Part shown: piece by piece, positions 22,337 to 32,373 of the stretch
How positions within the stretch are numbered: the first letter of the stretch is position 1
Layout: every line of letters starts with the position of its first letter
Program-made: the position numbers and the translations under genes
Assembly: GCA_965153355.1 (NCBI GenBank)
Contig: OZ231127.1
Location: forward strand, 5,704,001 to 5,768,000
Length of the DNA stretch: 64,000 bases
Source: Flaccisagitta enflata
Lineage: Eukaryota > Chaetognatha > Sagittoidea > Aphragmophora
Reading direction: 5' to 3'
The notes under the pieces: generated by a model
What the model saw: the letters and a program-made list of their open reading frames with translations, nothing else
Database searches by the model: none
What the model was told of the DNA's origin: nothing

Positions 22337-23230
22337 CTTTTTTTAAGTATCACCAGATTTTCTATGATAGCATTAGAAAGTTTTTTTTTCTGGGATTGAT
22401 CGTCGATGAGCTAAAACTTTTTTTCTGGAATACAAAGAGAGAAGGCAACAATCACCAAATGGTTAACGCCAATAAAAGAAATACTTTTTTCTTTGAAAAC
22501 GAGACAATTAGGGATGAAGCAATGCTTCCATAATAAAACAGAACTGTTGAGAAAGAAAGGCAAAAGACATTTTGACGATTGGAAGAATAAACAATGAATT
22601 ACTCTTAACGGGATCTTTAAATGAAAAACGAAAAAGAGAAAAACTACAGATGAAAATCACAGGACTATGAAAATCTACAGCTATAATCACAGCCAAAACA
22701 GAACCGTTTTTTTAGACAACTGTTTTCTGGCCGACTTGGTCATGTGACTCAAAATTGCCATTCACTTTTGTTCAGGACAGATGAGTGATGATTGAACAAA
22801 CGGCAATTTTGTGAACTACAAACAAAAGGCTGTTTTTAGAAGACAAATTCAAAGTGAATTCTTTCAATCAGGAAACCGAGCTGTCCTAAGTCTGTACATG
22901 TACATTTGATTTGTTTTCTGTATATTGACATAGCCAAAAACCTAGAACGGGCGTAACAGACCTACTGATAAACAGATAGATGGACAGTTGGACAGACAGA
23001 TGGACGGACAGATGGACAGATGGACGGATGAACTGACTCAATCTCTCATGGAGTTGCTAGGTTGCATCTAAAAAGATTTAGGGTGCAACTGATAATATTT
23101 ACAATACTGTCTCGGACTGGTGAGCTGAGCCCCCCCCCCCCTCCATATCCCCTTTCCACACACCCTCAATACACACACCATATCTCAAAAGCCCGATGTT
23201 GCAATTTCCGACTAGTGCGTAACGGATACA
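22337..23230. other. Upstream flank of the zinc-finger gene, no gene seen
   Basis: AT-rich DNA that would contain the zinc-finger promoter, but no TATA box or initiator can be assigned. GGACAGATGGAC-type simple sequence occupies 22978-23030. Confidence 0.5.
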
Positions 23231-23234
23231 CCAA

Positions 23235-23316
23235 TGGCCCAATGAACAAATGGACTTATGGATCAATGGACCAACGGACCAACAGACGGATGGATGGACG
23301 GACAGACAAAGCCTCT
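23235..23316 (-). repeat. Degenerate family 1-like GGAC/GGATGGAC tract
   Basis: Run of ATGGACCAACGGACC and GATGGATGGACGGACAGACAAAGCCTC, matching the sub-terminal tract of family 1 on the minus strand; the head hairpin is not preserved. Confidence 0.5.
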
Positions 23317-23409
23317 GAATTAGTCGCTAGTCTATCGGAGTGGAGGTAATTACTGCAACTAATTTGAGCATGAGGCATATCCGTTGAATCTTAGAATGAA
23401 TGTAATGGC

Positions 23410-23412
<3 letters not shown>

Positions 23413-23462
<50 letters not shown>

Positions 23463-23470
23463 AGAGAAAA
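23413..23470 (+). repeat. (GA)n microsatellite
   Basis: About 21 GA units then AAAGAG units, directly adjoining the left end of the next family 2 element. Confidence 0.95.
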
Positions 23471-23990
23471 AGGATCGCACATGGTCAGCGGTGCCCGATG
23501 CCTTGCAGCCAGGTGATTAGCTGAAAGTGGGTAAAGAGGAGCAGACAACATTTAAAGTTGCGATGACCTGTGGACACAGAGGTGAAGTTCCATACGTCCT
23601 GAGATCAAGCTATTTTGATTTTGAGTAATTACTATGATATTCATCTAAAATTTTGTTTTTTTTTAATTTTTTTCAATTTGCCATGTTATTCAATGAAAAT
23701 TTGAGGTCTGAGAGGAGCGGTTTAGGGCCCAAGAGAGCTGGATTTGAGCCTTAGAGCTGAATTTGAGGCCCAGAGGCTGGATTTGAGGCCTGAGAGGCTG
23801 GATTTGGTCTTAGAGCAATGGTTTGAGGCAGAGAGGCCTGGTTTGAGGCCTGAGAGGCTTGATTTGAGGCCTAAGGGAGCCAGATTTCGAAACGAGAGGC
23901 TTGAAGCTTCGGAGGGGAAATGCGTGCATGTCAGACAGACATGTGGTTCACCCCTGTGTCTGGGACATTGGCCTTTAGGCCAACCTGCCC
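23471..23990. mobile_element. Family 2 element with both ends
   Basis: Left end GGATCGCACATGGTCAGCGG with GATGCC and TGATTAGCTGAAAG, then CGATGACCTGTGGACACAG; right end CACCCCTGTGTC.GGGACATTGGCC..AACCTGCCC. The interior (23700-23910) is a degenerate 20-bp array of GAGGCCTGAGAGGCTGGATTT type, the inverse of the array at 17160. Confidence 0.75.
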
Positions 23991-24017
23991 AAAGAGAGAT
24001 GGCCTGGGGGACTGACC

Positions 24018-24020
<3 letters not shown>

Positions 24021-24049
<29 letters not shown>

Positions 24050-24243
24050 AACCGGGGGAGTCTACCCGGGCGAGATGAGCATGAATCGGCATCTGATTAT
24101 CAGAGAGGCCATGCGATCCACCACATTGGGCCATGCCACCGGATCATTTTGTGTAAGACTCGGATGGACAGATATACGGCCAGGCGGAAATCTGGAAATT
24201 TACCCGTGTGTTACAGGACATCGGCCTTCGGGACCGCTGCCCA

Positions 24244-24312
<69 letters not shown>
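24021..24312 (+). repeat. (GTT)n, family 2 right end and (GA)n
   Basis: (GTT)n at 24021-24049; a family 2 right end at about 24180-24243 (TCTGGAAATTTACCC, ACAGGACATCGGCC, GGGACCGCTGCCC); and about 32 GA units at 24247-24312. Confidence 0.8.
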
Positions 24313-24313
<1 letters not shown>

Positions 24314-24639
24314 CGAGCTATTTTGTGAACTACAGCGAGTTAGTTCATAATTTTTTTTTTCAACTATACTAGATCATGTATCGAAACACTATGTTAACTT
24401 AGAAGTCCTTAAGTCGATGTTAAGTATCATTAAAAAAAAAAACATTTTTAGGTCTGGCCTCCCACAAAGTGTCTTTTGTTTTAGTTTCAAGGCAAGACAC
24501 AAGCGCTTCGCCATCTGTTGCCAACTTTGACGCTCGGAGATAGCTCAACCTAAGGCTGGAAGTCGGCAAACTAGCTACTTTTAAAGTTCCCACCTTTTTT
24601 AATGTTTCCTTATATCTCTTATTCATCTTATCTCTTATC

Positions 24640-25800
24640 CCACCTCATGTCTCCTCATGTCTCTTTATGTCTTCTCAAGTCTTTTTTTGTCCACATGATT
24701 GTTCATGTCTCTTGTGTGTTTGTATCTAACTTTGTGTTTTAATGTCGTTATCTTTTTTGTCTCTTTATCTCTTTTTTTTTTATGTCTCTTTATGTCTTCT
24801 GATGTCTTTTTTTGTCTCTTCATGTCTCCTCTTATCTTTTTATGTCTTATTTTGACTTTTCATGTTTTCTCTTGTCTTTTTATGTCTCTCCATGTGTTTT
24901 CATGTCTCTTCATGTGTCTTCATGCCTCTAAATCTTATTTTGTCTCTTTATGTCTCTTTAAGTCTTTTATTGTTTTTTCAGTTATCTTTTTGTCTTTTTA
25001 TGTCTTTTTATGTCTTCTCTTGTCTCTTCATGTCTTCTCTTGTCTTTTCATGTCTTCTCTTGTTTCTTCATGTTTTTTCATATCTTTTCATGTCTCTTCA
25101 TGTATTTTCATGCCTCTAAATCTTATTTTGTCTCTTTATGTCTCTTTATGTCTTTTATTGTTTTTTCATGTCTCTTTTTGTCTTTTTATGTCTCTTTATG
25201 TCTTCTCTTGTCTTCTGATGTCTTTTTTTGTCCCTTCATGTCTCCTTATGTCTCTTTATGTCTTCTCTTGTCTTTTCATGTCTCCTTATGTCTTTTCATG
25301 TCTCTTCATGTGTTTTTATGCCTTTAAATCTTATTAAGCCTCTCTATGTCTCTTTATGTCTTTTATTGTCTTTTAATGTCTCTTTTTGTCTTTTTATGTC
25401 TCTTTATGTCTTCTCTTGTCTTCTGATGTCTTTTTTTGTCTCTTCATGTCTTCTCATGTCTTCTCATGTCTCTTCATGTCTTCTCTTGTCTTTTCATGTC
25501 TTCTCTTGTCTTTTCATGTCTCTTCATGTGTGTTCATTGTTCCTCTTGTGTTTTCATGCCTCTAAATCTTAATTTTGTCTCTTCATGTCTCTTTATGTCT
25601 TTTATTGTTTTTTCTTGTCTTTTTTTGTCTTTTTATGTCTCTTTATGTCTTCTCTTGTCTTCTGATATCTTTTTTTGTCTCTTCATGTCTCCTTATGTCC
25701 CTTCATGTCTTCTTTTGTCTTTCATGTCTTCTCTTGTCTTTTCATATCTCTTCATGTGTTTTCATGCCTCAAAATCTTATTTTGTCTCTTTATGTTTTCA
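24640..25800 (+). repeat. 1.2-kb pyrimidine-rich minisatellite (ATGTCTCTT type)
   Basis: Degenerate 9-10 bp units such as TATGTCTCTT, CATGTCTTCT and TTGTCTTTT, with a longer period marked by recurrent CATGCCTCTAAATCTTATTTTG (24922, 25109, 25318, 25556, 25763), so units of about 190-240 bp are nested. Met/Ser/Leu/Phe ORFs up to 212 codons are frame-independent artefacts of the array. Confidence 0.92.
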
Positions 25801-25804
25801 TTTA

Positions 25805-26980
25805 AGGTAATATTACTAATTCTTTCAATGATTTTTAGATTAGTGGAAAAATATGACCACAATACAAGGATGTGTAAATTTGAGTCACTTTTTAGTTTTT
25901 GATTTTTTTACCACATGGGATTGTATTTTAAAATCTATGATTTTTATCCCCTAAAGCAATAAAACAGTATAGATGGGATCTGCTTATTGTTAAATTGTGG
26001 TTTATTACTCAGTTTTATGATTTGGTATTGCCAAAATTATATTTTCCTATACGTTTTTTTTTTTTTCCCCTCCACTTTGGTTTTCTTCTCTATCTTTAAA
26101 CCCTTTGATTTTCCTCCATCCCCTCTACCAGGGGGGTGAACTCAATTAAATGAGGCCTTCCATAGTATGAAGCTTGAATAAACGTAAGTTATTCAGATTG
26201 ATAAAGTAATATATTCAAGAGGATCCCCACCTTCAAAGTTTTTTTAGAAAATGGCAAAATTACCATATAATTCATTTTCTCTGATTCCCGAATCTGTATC
26301 TATTTCATTTGGAAAAAATAATGATTTATCTATTTTTTTTAATTTTTAGCATTTGCAAGTAAATAGCTAGTTTTTGGCTTTTTTGGGTCCTGGGTCCTGG
26401 GTAGTCAATTTGACGCAAAGTTGGCACCATAACCTGAAATTTTACCAATTTCTAGCCAAACCATAGTTTTTCAATGTCATAGTACAAAAAAGTCGGTGAG
26501 TGTCGATGGATGGGACATACTTGATTTTGAAGCCAAGATGAAGTACTTTAAGTTTAAGATAGTCTAAACCTTGCCAAAACCCGCCAAAACTGTAGAGCTT
26601 CAATTTTATAAAAACATAACTCAAAAACTTAGCAATCTATATTACTAAAATAACATTTTAGAGTACTTAATCATATTTTTTCAGATTTTTACCTTCACAT
26701 TTGATAACTCCAGTTAATTCTCAGTTGATTACTGTAAATAACTTCTATCAATTTTCATCATTTCATATCAATAAAGAAACTTTTTCTGGAAAGGTCAAAA
26801 ATGCTAGTTTTTTTCTTTAATCATAAATATCTATGTAATGATATGCTTTTTGGGAAAATAAAGAGTCAATATGGTCCTAGATTAAGGTCTTTTCTCTAAA
26901 GAAAAAAACTGCGTGTCTCTACAAGGAGTTTGAAATTTTGGGTAACTCAACTTTTGAAGCCCCCCCAAGAATGCAGTGTG
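25805..26980. other. AT-rich stretch without genes
   Basis: No coding frame, repeat array or transposon end that I can support. Homopolymer T and A runs are frequent. Confidence 0.5.
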
Positions 26981-27304
26981 CACAATAGCTCTAAATCACC
27001 ACCTATCAAGTAAAATTACCTATCGCAACTCCAGCACCCCAAAACCACCCCTTTCCACCCACACAATAGCTCTAAATCACAACCTATCAAGAAAAATTAC
27101 CTATCGCGACTCCAGCACCCCAAAACCACCCCTTTCCACCCACACAATAGCTCTAAATCACCACCTATCAAGTAAAATTACCTATCGCAACTTCAGCACC
27201 CCAAAACCACCCTTTTCCACCCACACAATAGCTCTAAATCACCACCTATCAAGTAAAATTACCTATCGCAACTCCAGCACCCCAAAACCACCCTTTTCCA
27301 CCCA
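26981..27304 (+). repeat. 81-bp tandem repeat, four copies
   Basis: Units start with CACAATAGCTCTAAATCA at 26981, 27062, 27143 and 27224, exactly 81 bp apart and about 95 per cent identical. As 81 is divisible by three, the array gives an ORF with 27-residue repeats; the lack of other coding features argues against a protein. Confidence 0.95.
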
Positions 27305-27346
27305 CGTGTGTGCGCAGGGGCAAAAAGGAAAAAAAAGCCCTTACCC

Positions 27347-27348
<2 letters not shown>

Positions 27349-27414
<66 letters not shown>
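27349..27414 (+). repeat. (CA)n microsatellite
   Basis: About 33 CA units directly after the 81-bp array. Confidence 0.97.
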
Positions 27415-27417
<3 letters not shown>

Positions 27418-27654
27418 TTCATTGAAGCAGCATAGCGATATGGGGACACTTCTATCTCCATTATAGACGGAGGATGGAGACTCTATTCCAATTTCCAAAT
27501 GATGCAGAACAGTTTGTAAGTCATGATAAATCCTGCTAAGGTAAGGTAAGGTATATATGGCTAAGATAAGGTGTTGTTTTCTTGGAAAAGCAAAGCGTAA
27601 TTGTGAAGGGTATAGATTATATACCATAAAGAGTACCCAAGGTTCTTGTCTTTT

Positions 27655-27845
27655 TGTCTTGTGCTACGCGACTCTAGACCCCGCTATGTACGTCGGTTGG
27701 TCGGTTGGTCCCCATTTTACTTTTTCTGCATTTAAGAACGTTTTGAGCTCACTGCTCCTGCCCAAATGCTCCAATGACCTTCTTTATCACTGCTCCTGCC
27801 CAGCCCCACGCGACTAGGGTATCCGTGCATGCGTGTTCCTGGATT
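27655..27845 (+). repeat. Family 1 copy, A type
   Basis: Partial head (TGCTACGCGACTCTAGACCCCGC), GTCGGTTGGTCGG tract, CCCATTTTACTTTTT, two CACTGCTCCTGCCCA lead-ins, and tail CCACGCGACTAGGGTATCCGTG. The final GGCCTTGTT is altered. Confidence 0.8.
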
Positions 27846-27956
27846 ATTTTAGAAGTAATTTTGTCCAACTTTCAAAGGGATCCTTAACTTCAAACATCAA
27901 ACATATCGTTATCTTTTAGACATATACAATATACTGTACACAAACGGAGATTGAAA

Positions 27957-28124
27957 ACAAGGCCGGATACACGGCAATCCAGTCGCGGACGGTTTGGCAG
28001 GAGCAGTAATGCGAAAACAGCTCGGAATTCAAAAATGTGACTGACGGACGGACGGACGGACCTATCGACCGACCTACCGACCGACACAGCAAGGTGTAGA
28101 GTCGCGTGTCCGCGACTAAAAAAA
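27957..28124 (-). repeat. Family 1 copy, C type, complete
   Basis: Minus orientation. Head AGTCGCGGACACGCGACT (28100-28117 inverted), tail GTCCGCGACTGGATTGCCGTGT, end GGCCTTGTT. The first ten head bases AGTCGCGGAC are the exact reverse complement of the tail ten-mer GTCCGCGACT. Interior about 100 bp. Confidence 0.9.
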
Positions 28125-28820
28125 GGCCAGATGCGTGGCTACCCAAGTTGCGTGCAAGTGGGCAGGGCTAGAGATAACAAGTCATCCAAGGATCGCACAT
28201 GGGCAGCGGTACCCGATGCCCTGCTTGGAGTGATTAGCTGAAAAATTGGAGTGAGAGCAGGGCAGCGGCCCTTTAGGGCCGATGTCCTGTAGGACATGGG
28301 AGGAATTTCCAGATGTCCTGAGATGGCATATTTGAGGCCTTGGTAGCAACTTTCCATGTTATTTAAAAGGAATTTTGCATTGTTTTTTTCAATTTCTTGT
28401 TAAATTACCATGTCATTCAAAGGGAATATTACATTTTTCTCAATTTTCATTAATTTTCTATGTTATTAAATAGGAATCATGAAATTTTTCACTTTTTTGT
28501 AAATTTTCTATGTTATTCAATGGGAAGTTTGTATTTTGTTAATTTCCCATGTTATTCAATGGAAATTTGAGGCTTGAGCAGCTTCGGGGGGGGGGAGGAT
28601 GTTTGTGCGGATGTCTGGAAATTCACCCCTGTGTCCTACAGGACATCGGCTCTTTGGGGCCGCTGCCCAAAAAAGGCCAATTCAGAATTTGGGCTGCAGC
28701 AATAATGCAAAAACCGCCCATACACCCAAAAAAAGCAAAAAGTTACACAAAGGGTTACGGACCAACTGACCAACCATCCGACGCAGAGAGCGGGTCAAAG
28801 AGTCACATGCACGCAACTAA
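28125..28820 (-). repeat. Family 1 copy split by a family 2 element
   Basis: The tail lies at 28125-28165 (inverted: GCACGCAACTTGGGTAGCC) and the head at 28801-28818 (inverted: AGTTGCGTGCATGTGACT). Head AGTTGCGTGC and tail GCACGCAACT are exact reverse complements, and both differ from other copies at the same paired base, so they belong to one element. Family 2 (28177-28668) sits between them. Confidence 0.75.
28177..28668. mobile_element. Family 2 element, complete, 492 bp
   Basis: Left: AAGTCATCCAAGGATCGCAC, then GATGCCCTGCTTGGAGTGAT, GGGCAGCGGCCC, GGGCCGATGTCCTGTAGGAC. Right: CCTGTGTCCTACAGGACATC then GGGGCCGCTGCCC. The interior has about four 60-70 bp units with CCATGTTATTCAA.GGAA. It has no coding capacity. 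Confidence 0.85.
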
Positions 28821-29064
28821 AACATTTCACAGAAATCATATCATTAAAAGTATCTTTTGTAATTTTTTTTTTTTACGCATTCAACCTTGGAAGTGACATA
28901 TAAGTGTAATTATCGGTGGTTCCTCTTTTCAAAATTAGTTTCTATTTGTAATTGCCAGGCGGAAATAAATATTTTTACAAGACGTTATATAAAAACTATT
29001 TACTTTTACACAGTTACATCCCGCTATAGCAGACCTAAGAATAATGGCAATTCATATGTAATGA

Positions 29065-29326
29065 GGGTGTGTTTCTAGTGAACGCCAAAAACGCGTTTCT
29101 TCGCGTGAAAAGCGTTTTCAGCGTGAACACTCATTTAACAATTTTACCTGTCCCACAAGTGAGAGAAAGTAAGCGAGCCCATGAATGGAGTAAGCGGGCG
29201 AAGCTAGCGTAGCAAAGCGGAGTGCTGGGTAGCGACTGAGCGGAGTGAGCGGTGCGAGCAAACGAACGTAGCGAGCGACCGAGTGGCCCATTAAAAACGC
29301 GATTTTCTGCGACTCGAAACGCCCCC
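29065..29326. mobile_element. Family 3 element (PIF-like MITE), 262 bp
   Basis: Left end GGGTGTGTTTCTAGTGAACGCC, right end inverted GGGGGCGTTTCGAGTCGC. Interior rich in GAGCGAGTGAGCG-like palindromic decamers. Length matches the copy at 61623-61887. The flanking triplets here (TGA and TCA) are not a direct repeat. Confidence 0.7.
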
Positions 29327-29368
29327 TCATTATAAGACCTTGGTGCTTTGATGTCATTTCTTTATTTC

Positions 29369-29773
29369 TAGGACTCGAAGTAATTAACTTTAACTAGTTA
29401 GTTAACTAGTTAAGATTTTAAAAACCCTTGTAGTTAACTAATCAGAATAAACTAGTTAAGTAATTGACTAATTTTTGGGCGCAAAATAAAAAAAATCAGC
29501 TATTTTTCTTAGAAAAAAATCATAACATTTTGTTGGGAGTAAATTTTTTTTTAGTTTAAACAAAGAAACATGTAATAATTGAGCCAAATTAGATTGGAGC
29601 AATTATGCTTTTGTAAGAATTAAATGGAAATGCCAGTCTTTATGAAAATATTTCATTTAATTTAACAAAAAAAGGCAAAAATCTTTAATTACTTTTAGTA
29701 GTTAACTACTAGAAAAAGTAATTAGTTAACTATCAACTAGTTAATTTTAAATCCCTAACTACTTTAAGTCCTA
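29369..29773. mobile_element. hAT-type MITE with 8-bp TSD, 405 bp
   Basis: Flanked by perfect 8-bp direct repeats TTTATTTC (29361-29368 and 29774-29781). Ends are TAGGACTCGAAGTAATTA and, inverted, TAGGACTTAAAGTAGTTA. Multiple TTAACTAGTTA palindromes lie near both ends (29385-29460 and 29697-29745), as expected for subterminal binding motifs. The 8-bp duplication and TAG start are typical of hAT elements. Confidence 0.88.
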
Positions 29774-29994
29774 TTTATTTCTATAATGGCAATGACATAG
29801 ATATTTTTATATAGCAGATAAGAATTTATTAGTTCCTTGATATTCGTTTTTGCGGGGTTTCAACTGTGCTTATTTGCTATGGCGCCACTAAAAATTGTTA
29901 GCGATCGACGTTTAAAAACATTTTCAATTGCGTCATAACGTTTCTTGAATAACGATAATTTGTGGACCTGGATGAAAAAGGAAATAAACTTTTT

Positions 29995-30397
29995 AGTCGC
30001 GTGCACGCGACTCTACACCTTGGTCTGTCGGTCGGTCGGTCCGTCCGTCCAAAACAAATATTTCTAAATATCTTATCGTTCTAACATGTTTTAACGTTTT
30101 TTAACATGTTTGAACATTTTTTAACATTTTTTAACATTTTTTAACATTTTTTAATATTTCTTAACATTTTTTAACATTTTTTAACATTTTTTAACATTTT
30201 TTAACATTTTTTAACATTTCCTAAAATCTTATTAAATTTTTTAACATTTCTAAGTTTTTTTTAACACTTTTTAACATTTTTTAACATTCTTTAACATTTT
30301 TTAACTTTTTCTAACATTCTTAACATTTCAACTTGTTTTTGCTCTTTTGTTTGTCATTTCCAGACGCACGCGACTGTTGCCCTCTTGGGCTTGTTTT
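29995..30397 (+). repeat. Family 1 copy with internal TTTTTTAACA array
   Basis: Perfect palindromic head AGTCGCGTGCACGCGACT (29995-30012), GGTCGGTCGGTCC tract, then about 270 bp of a degenerate 11-bp array (TTTTTTAACAT, 30080-30335), then tail GCACGCGACTGTTGCCC and a degenerate end GGGCTTGTTTTT. The head ten-mer is the reverse complement of the tail ten-mer. Confidence 0.88.
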
Positions 30398-30556
30398 TCT
30401 TCTTTGCATCAACATTAATAGCGAAGTCCCTATTTTTTAGGTTTGTCATTCTTATTGTATTGTGATGTCAGGTACTTTGATGTCAGGTACTTTGATGATG
30501 TCAGGTCGGTCATTAGATGGACTAGGCAAATTTACAGTGTGAATATTTGACTCAAG

Positions 30557-30760
30557 GCCTGTTTCTACTCGTGACAATCGCGTTTTGAAAGGGCCACTCA
30601 GTTGCTCGCTAGGATATTTGTTCGCTCGCATCGCTCATCCCGTACACTCGCTCCTCAGCGCTCCGCTTCACTATGCTCGCTTCCCTGGTTCGCTCCGTTC
30701 ACGGTCTTGCTCACTCACTTTGCTCACTCCCGCATGATCGCGCAGATGACCAACCAACCA
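30557..30760. mobile_element. Family 3 element, right end lost
   Basis: CCTGTTTCTACTCGTGACAATCGCGTTTTGAAAGGGCCACTC then the GCTCACTCCGCTTCG-like interior; a degenerate family 1 head (ATAGTCGCGTACATGCATGC) follows on its right. Confidence 0.65.
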
Positions 30761-30873
30761 ACAGACAGTGCAGGTCATATAGTCGCGTACATGCATGCAA
30801 CTGACATTTTCATAGTTTTTAGCATTATGCATTTTTGAAATTGTTTCAAGGTGGAGATCTCCCCGATCATCAA

Positions 30874-31753
30874 ATGGCTTTCCTTCTGTCGATGTTTGTC
30901 TGTGGACTCCAACTTTGGTTCGCCATTAGCACTTCGGCGACCAACATCGTCCATGTCCCGTCCGCTTCTCCTCCCGTGGGCCCCTTCAATTTGACGGTGA
31001 CTTTCAAAAGCTACAAAGATGAAATGAATGTCGCGAAATGGATCAAAGATGGCAGCAAACGTCGCATCAATATTGTACCGTTTTTTTGCGGAGGATTTGA
31101 ATTTGCCGTCAGAAGCTTACGATTGTGATAAACACATCAAAGGTTAGTGTGGAGTTTTTTTTTTTTCTAGTCGCGTGCACGCGACTCTACACCCCGCTTT
31201 GTCCGTCCGTCGGTGGGTTGGTCGGTTGGTCAGTCGGTCAGTCCCCATTTTACTTTTTTTTCATCAATTTTATTTCTTTAGGTCATTTTAAGTCATTGTA
31301 GGGTAAACTAAGTCATTCTAAGCCATTCTAAGCCATTCTTAGTCATTCTAAGTCAATCTGTAAGTCTCGCACGCGACTTATAGGTGTTGGCCTTGTTTCT
31401 TAAGAATTGGATTTGCTGAAAGATGATTCTGGTGGTAAAATTAGATGTAAACTACCATTTAAAAAACTTGAGGTTGCATTTCTTCTGAATTCATTTGCCA
31501 CAAAAGTTTACTTGAGACACAAAATTATGTTTCATTCCTTGCCACTGTTTGATCAGTCACTTCATTTTCACAATATACCGATTTGATTTGTCTCTCCGTT
31601 TAAAATTCAGAAGCACGAAGTTTGAACAATGCGCAGTTGATGTTTGACTGGTGCGAGTGGAGATGGTCATTGGATGACAATTATGGAGTCTGGGACGATG
31701 ACATTCGGTTCGACATCTACTCCATGGCCATCACTCATTTAAGTGTTGAGAAG
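30874..31753 (+). pseudogene. Two exons of an unrecognised secreted protein, with a frameshift
   Basis: Exon 1: ATG at 30874 in a good context (CAAATGG), then a hydrophobic leader (MAFLLSMFVCGLQLWFA) typical of a signal peptide. The frame continues to about 31080, where a run of seven T's (31081-31087) shifts it. In the next frame coding continues to a donor AAAG|GTTAGT (exon end 31142). Exon 2 starts after TTTAAAATTCAG at 31611, keeps the frame across the junction (phase 1) and reads without stops to AAG|GTTGGT (31753), with a Trp- and Asp-rich segment. The phase match across the intron supports a real gene. The shift may be a homopolymer sequencing error or a true mutation. Downstream exons were not found. 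I do not recognise the family; a Notch-ligand N-terminus was considered but its cysteine pattern is absent. The intron contains a family 1 copy. Confidence 0.55.
31169..31398 (+). repeat. Family 1 copy inside the intron, with TAAGTCATTC array
   Basis: Perfect palindromic head AGTCGCGTGCACGCGACT (31169-31186), GTCGGTTGGTCGG tract, CCCATTTTAC, then about eight 10-bp units (TAAGTCATTC, 31280-31360), tail GCACGCGACT, and GGCCTTGTTT. It lies between the two exons of the secreted-protein gene. Confidence 0.9.
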
Positions 31754-32205
31754 GTTGGTGTACATGGTACTTCTTTAGTGGCCGGGGAAATACTCTTCCA
31801 CAATGGACATTTCTTTTTAGGTGTTTCCTAGATAATCCAAGGATCGCACCTGGTCACCGGTACCCGATGCCCTGCTTGGAGTGATCATGTGAAGTAGTGG
31901 AGTGAGAGCAGGGCAGCGGCCCCAAAGGGCCGATGTCCTGTAGGACACAGGGGGGAATTTCGAGACGTCCTGAGGTGGATTTGAAGTCGGGATGGCAGAA
32001 GTTAGTCTAAAAGTGCAGATCTGAGGTTTGGGGGCAGGCTTGAGGCCTAGAGGACAAATTTGAGGCTTGGAGGGCTAATTTGAGATCTGGAGGGCTGATT
32101 TGAGGGCTTGAGGGCTAAATTGAGGTCTGAAAGGGCCAATTTGAGGGCTCAGAGGGCCAAAATCAGGCCTGAGACTGCATACTTGAGGCTCTGATGGCCA
32201 AGGGG

Positions 32206-32305
32206 GGACGGACAGACGGACGGACGGACGGACGGACGGACGGACGGACGGACGGACGGACGGACGGACGGACGGACGGATGTACGGATGGACGGATGGA
32301 TGGAC
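32206..32305 (+). repeat. (GGAC)n microsatellite
   Basis: About 20 uninterrupted GGAC units inside the family 2 element, followed by GGATGGAC variants. The same tetranucleotide is used inside family 1. Confidence 0.95.
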
Positions 32306-32373
32306 GGATGGAAGGGCGGACGGAAGGGCGGAAGGAAGTCTCGAAATTCCCCCCTGTGTCCTGCAGGACATTG

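Noticed and set aside
24699-25810. ORFs up to 212 codons rich in Met, Ser, Leu, Phe, resembling membrane proteins
   Set aside because: They coincide with the ATGTCTCTT array and exist in three frames.
26981-27304. CRISPR-like regular repeats
   Set aside because: Tandem, without unique spacers, and the context is eukaryotic.
26976-27425. 149-codon ORF with 27-residue repeats
   Set aside because: Explained by the 81-bp tandem repeat; no start context, no similarity, runs into (CA)n.
30874-31753. Notch-ligand (MNNL/DSL) N-terminus
   Set aside because: A signal peptide is present, but the characteristic cysteine pattern is missing.
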